Shown here: positions 61,432-64,000 of the stretch, piece after piece
Numbering within the stretch: position 1 is the first letter of the stretch
Layout of the letters: every line of letters starts with the position of its first letter
Source of the DNA: Palaemon carinicauda
Lineage: Eukaryota; Arthropoda; Malacostraca; Decapoda; Palaemonidae
Assembly: GCF_036898095.1 (NCBI RefSeq)
Contig: NC_090730.1
Span: 32,948,761 to 33,012,760 of the forward strand
Reading direction: 5' to 3'
DNA length: 64,000 nucleotides
Notes under the pieces: generated by a model
What the model was told of the DNA's origin: nothing
Databases searched by the model: none
The model's input: only the letters and a program-made list of their open reading frames with translations
Program-made: the position numbers and the translations under genes

Positions 61432-63119
61432 CAGCAGGAACGCGTGCTCCTAGACAGCACTCGGGATCACCTCCACCCAAACAAATGTTGGTAGTGCAGG
61501 ACGAGGAGAGGTTAGTACATCATTGTTCCCCACCTTCTTTTCAGGCAGGTACCATGGTGTCTACTCCAAAGGATCGCCCGATCCCTTTCCCTTTAGCAAG
61601 GATTTCGGACTCTGTGTCCTTGGAGCAACAGACTTGGTTTGGTCCTCTGGCACGGGCGTTAGTGAGGGTTATGAAACCTGCACTCGCCGGCCAGGGTAAC
61701 AAACCAACGGCTGTCTCTCCTACGCTGAAGAGAAAGAGAGGAGTGGACTTCGTGGTGACTTCCCCCAGGGCGAAGTTGGTTCCCAAGAGGTCGGTCGCGA
61801 AGGTCCCTTCTCCTGCACGAGTGCTCTCTCCTTCTCCCGTGGACGAGGCCTTTCCGTCCTCAGGTGAGTCCAGTGGGGCAGTAGTCTTCCCCTCGGCACC
61901 AGGGGGGGAGACTTCGCTTCATACAGGAGAATCGTCTCGTGAGGAAGGGGCCCCTCGAACCTCGTTGTTGGGATCCTGTATCCCTCCCAGGAGGGAATCC
62001 AAGGACTCCAAGACCGTCCCTAAATCCTCTGCAAGGATTCGTCAGGAACCCACGACTACCCAGGGGAATGTCCACGTGTCACCCCAGGAAGAGATCCCTG
62101 GGGCAGGAGACTTAGCTGCCAGCCCGCAGGGAGGAGAACAGCAAGAGTCCGAACATGCCTTCTGGCAGGTCCTAAGCCTGATAAGGCAACTTAACGGGCT
62201 TATGGATCCAGTCATCCCCCCCCGTGAAGGCAAAGACACGATTTTGGATGAAGTGTTTGACGTTCGGAAGGCCCCTAAGACCAGTGCGACTCTGCCCTGG
62301 TCTAGGGGGCTGAAGAGTGCCAGGGCTAGGGCCAACGCTCAGCTCGCACTTCTTGCCTCCTCCAGTCGTTCCACTGCCGGGAACAAGCTCATCCCTCCTC
62401 CTCGTCTTCAGCAGAGGAGGTATTTCGAGATCCTGGGTGAGCACAACCTCGCTCTTCCTCTCCATCACTCTGTGGAGGAGCTGGCGAAGGGAGTTCCCCT
62501 TGAGAAACTCTCTGCTCGGCAGGTGTCGTTCTCGGCGGCAGAGATCCTTAGCCACGAGAAGGTCGCTAAGTGTGCCATGCAGGCCACTTCGTGGCTGGAC
62601 TTTTGGCTAGGATCTCTGGGCATCCTATTGCGATCGGAGGACTTGTCCAAGGAGACCAATAGGAAGGCCCTAGAGACCTTCTTGCTCTCAGGCACCCGCT
62701 CCATCGAGTTTTTGGCGCGCCAGGTTACCACCCTGTGGGCCAACTCGGTGTTGAAGCATCGCGATGCTGTGTCCGAGAGATTCCATTCGAAGGTCCCCGC
62801 CGTGGATGTGTGTAGGCTCCGACATGCTTCCCTTCTGGGGGAGAACCTGTTTGAGCCTCAAGACATGGAGCGAACGGCTGAGAGGTGGAGGAAATCCAGC
62901 ACGGACTCCCTCCTCCATAGGGCCCTTACAACTCGGCCCTATAAGCCTCCAGCCCCGCCACAACAGCAGCAACAGCCTCGTAAGGCTCCCAAACAGGCAC
63001 CGGCAGCTAAGAAGGTGGTGTCTAAGCCCCAGCCCTTTCCAGCCAAGGTCAAGAGGAGCGGTAAGTCCTCCAGGGGAGGCAAGACTCCTAGGGGTGGCGG
63101 CCGCGGCCGCAAGCCCTAG
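61425..63119 (+). CDS. DIRS D gag core
   Basis: A 564-aa open block. A low-complexity linker is followed by the conserved gag region (about residues 300-490: LAKGVPLEKLSARQVSFSAA, TSWLDFWLGSLGIL, FLARQVTTLWANSVLKHRDA) and a basic Gly/Arg tail (KSSRGGKTPRGGGRGRKP). It is homologous in position to the C-terminal parts of gag in A and C. The RT frame overlaps its end in +1, as in A and C. It has no start of its own because of the upstream frameshift. Confidence 0.8.
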   Translation: MVAAGTRAPRQHSGSPPPKQMLVVQDEERLVHHCSPPSFQAGTMVSTPKDRPIPFPLARISDSVSLEQQTWFGPLARALVRVMKPALAGQGNKPTAVSPTLKRKRGVDFVVTSPRAKLVPKRSVAKVPSPARVLSPSPVDEAFPSSGESSGAVVFPSAPGGETSLHTGESSREEGAPRTSLLGSCIPPRRESKDSKTVPKSSARIRQEPTTTQGNVHVSPQEEIPGAGDLAASPQGGEQQESEHAFWQVLSLIRQLNGLMDPVIPPREGKDTILDEVFDVRKAPKTSATLPWSRGLKSARARANAQLALLASSSRSTAGNKLIPPPRLQQRRYFEILGEHNLALPLHHSVEELAKGVPLEKLSARQVSFSAAEILSHEKVAKCAMQATSWLDFWLGSLGILLRSEDLSKETNRKALETFLLSGTRSIEFLARQVTTLWANSVLKHRDAVSERFHSKVPAVDVCRLRHASLLGENLFEPQDMERTAERWRKSSTDSLLHRALTTRPYKPPAPPQQQQQPRKAPKQAPAAKKVVSKPQPFPAKVKRSGKSSRGGKTPRGGGRGRKP

Positions 63120-64000
63120 GGGTTGTAGTCCCCCTGCATGTCCACCTGTGGGGGGATGCCTTCAGCGTTGCGTCCTCAGGTGGCAGCAACACGGGGCCGA
63201 TGCTTGGACGGTCTCAGTGATCGGCCAAGGCTATCGCGTCCCGTTCACAACATCTCAACCTCCCCTGACAGCGAATCCAGTGTCGTTGAGCTCCTATGCT
63301 ACGGGATCGGCAAAGGGGCTGGCCCTTCAAACCGAAGTCGAGACCATGCTCGAGAAGGGTGCTCTCCAGGAGGTCGTGGACGGCTCCCCAGGCTTCTTCA
63401 GTCGACTCTTTCTTGTAAAGAAGGCTACTGGAGGCTGGAGACCCGTCATCGATCTCTCAGCTCTGAACAGGTTTGTCGAACAAACCCGGTTCAGCATGGA
63501 GACAGCAGACACGGTCAGACTTGCGGTGAGACCACAAGACTTCATGTGCACACTGGATCTAAAGGACGCGTACTTCCAGATCCCAATCCATCTGTCTTCC
63601 AGGAAGTACCTGAGATTTTGCCTAGACAACAAGATCTACCAGTTCAAGGTGCTGTGTTTCGGTCTCTCCACAGCTCCTCAGGTGTTCACCAGAGTGTTCA
63701 CCCTGATTTCATCTTGGGCGCACAGGAACGGCATTCGTCTCCTTCGTTACCTGGACGATTGACTGATCTTAGCAGACTCGGAGTCGACCCTTCTTTGTCA
63801 CCGAGACAGGCTTCTGGATCTTTGCCAGGATCTGGGGATCGTGGTAAACCTCAAGAAGTCCTCTCTGCAGCCGTCCCAACGACTGGTTTATCTAGGCATG
63901 CTAATAGACACCAATCTCCACAAAGCCTTTCCATCAGACGACCGGATAGCAAGACTGAGGAGGGTGGCGGAACCCTTCCTCAGGCGAAAAGAACTCCCCG
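62764..64000 (+). pseudogene. DIRS D reverse transcriptase, stopped after the catalytic motif
   Basis: RT is recognisable from about 63130: SPGFFSRLFLVKKATGGWRP, CTLDLKDAYFQIPIHLSS (motif A), KVLCFGLSTAPQVFTRVF (motif B), and LLRYLDD then TGA (63760-63762), then LILADSESTLLCHRDRLLDL in the same frame, and LVYLGMLIDTN. The TGA replaces the Trp seen in A and C. The element runs off the window. Confidence 0.85.

Larger units (their letters stand above)
58931..64000 (+). mobile_element. DIRS element D, partial at window end
   Basis: The left terminus matches element B. Gag and the first part of RT are visible; RNase H, recombinase, ICR and right repeat lie beyond 64000. At least one stop and two or three frameshifts in gag plus a stop in RT mark it as defective. 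Confidence 0.85.

Overview
This is a stretch of eukaryotic, almost certainly arthropod, genomic DNA built nearly entirely of transposable elements. No complete host gene is visible. Four things point to a decapod crustacean: long (TA)n arrays, several DIRS-type tyrosine-recombinase retrotransposons, three copies of an A-rich dispersed repeat I associate with shrimp genomes, and a short CCTAA (arthropod telomere-type) run. The taxon is an inference from element content; no barcode gene is present.

Layout. 1-1104: a tRNA-derived SINE and plain sequence. 1119-7166 (minus): an apparently full-length RNase H-bearing LINE with two intact overlapping ORFs, an (AAG)n tail and a perfect 14-bp target-site duplication. 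7308-18300: a four-level nest. A CR1-like LINE (minus) was split by a second, 5'-truncated LINE (plus). That LINE was split by a Ty3/gypsy-like LTR retrotransposon (minus), whose 5' LTR was then split by a dispersed repeat. At both the LTR-element and second-LINE joints the host reading frame rejoins exactly when the insert is ignored. The LTR element carries, antisense and where gag should be, a fragment of the host gene snapin. 18594-19705: a Penelope-like element with a GIY-YIG endonuclease. 20143-21700: two RTE-like fragments. 24137-25615: a non-autonomous TIR transposon. 25950-35040: decayed LINEs, one of them split by an apparently intact RTE-like LINE (30509-33891).

37363-64000 is dominated by DIRS elements, all on the plus strand. 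Element A (37363-44237) looks complete, with inverted terminal repeats, an internal complementary region, and open gag, RT/RNase H and tyrosine recombinase frames. Element B (44729-50727 and 58104-58350) is decayed and is split by element C (50728-58103). C is structurally complete; its gag carries a likely spliceosomal intron and its recombinase frame has one stop. Element D (58931 to the window end) belongs to the same family as B and carries several lesions. B and D share a TGA in place of the Trp that follows the catalytic RT aspartates.

How the parts work: the LINEs move by target-primed reverse transcription (endonuclease plus RT); the LTR element by RT plus DDE integrase; the DIRS elements by copying through their inverted repeats and internal complementary region into a circle that the tyrosine recombinase inserts. 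The SINE, dispersed repeat, TIR element and hairpin MITE have no coding capacity and would depend on other elements.
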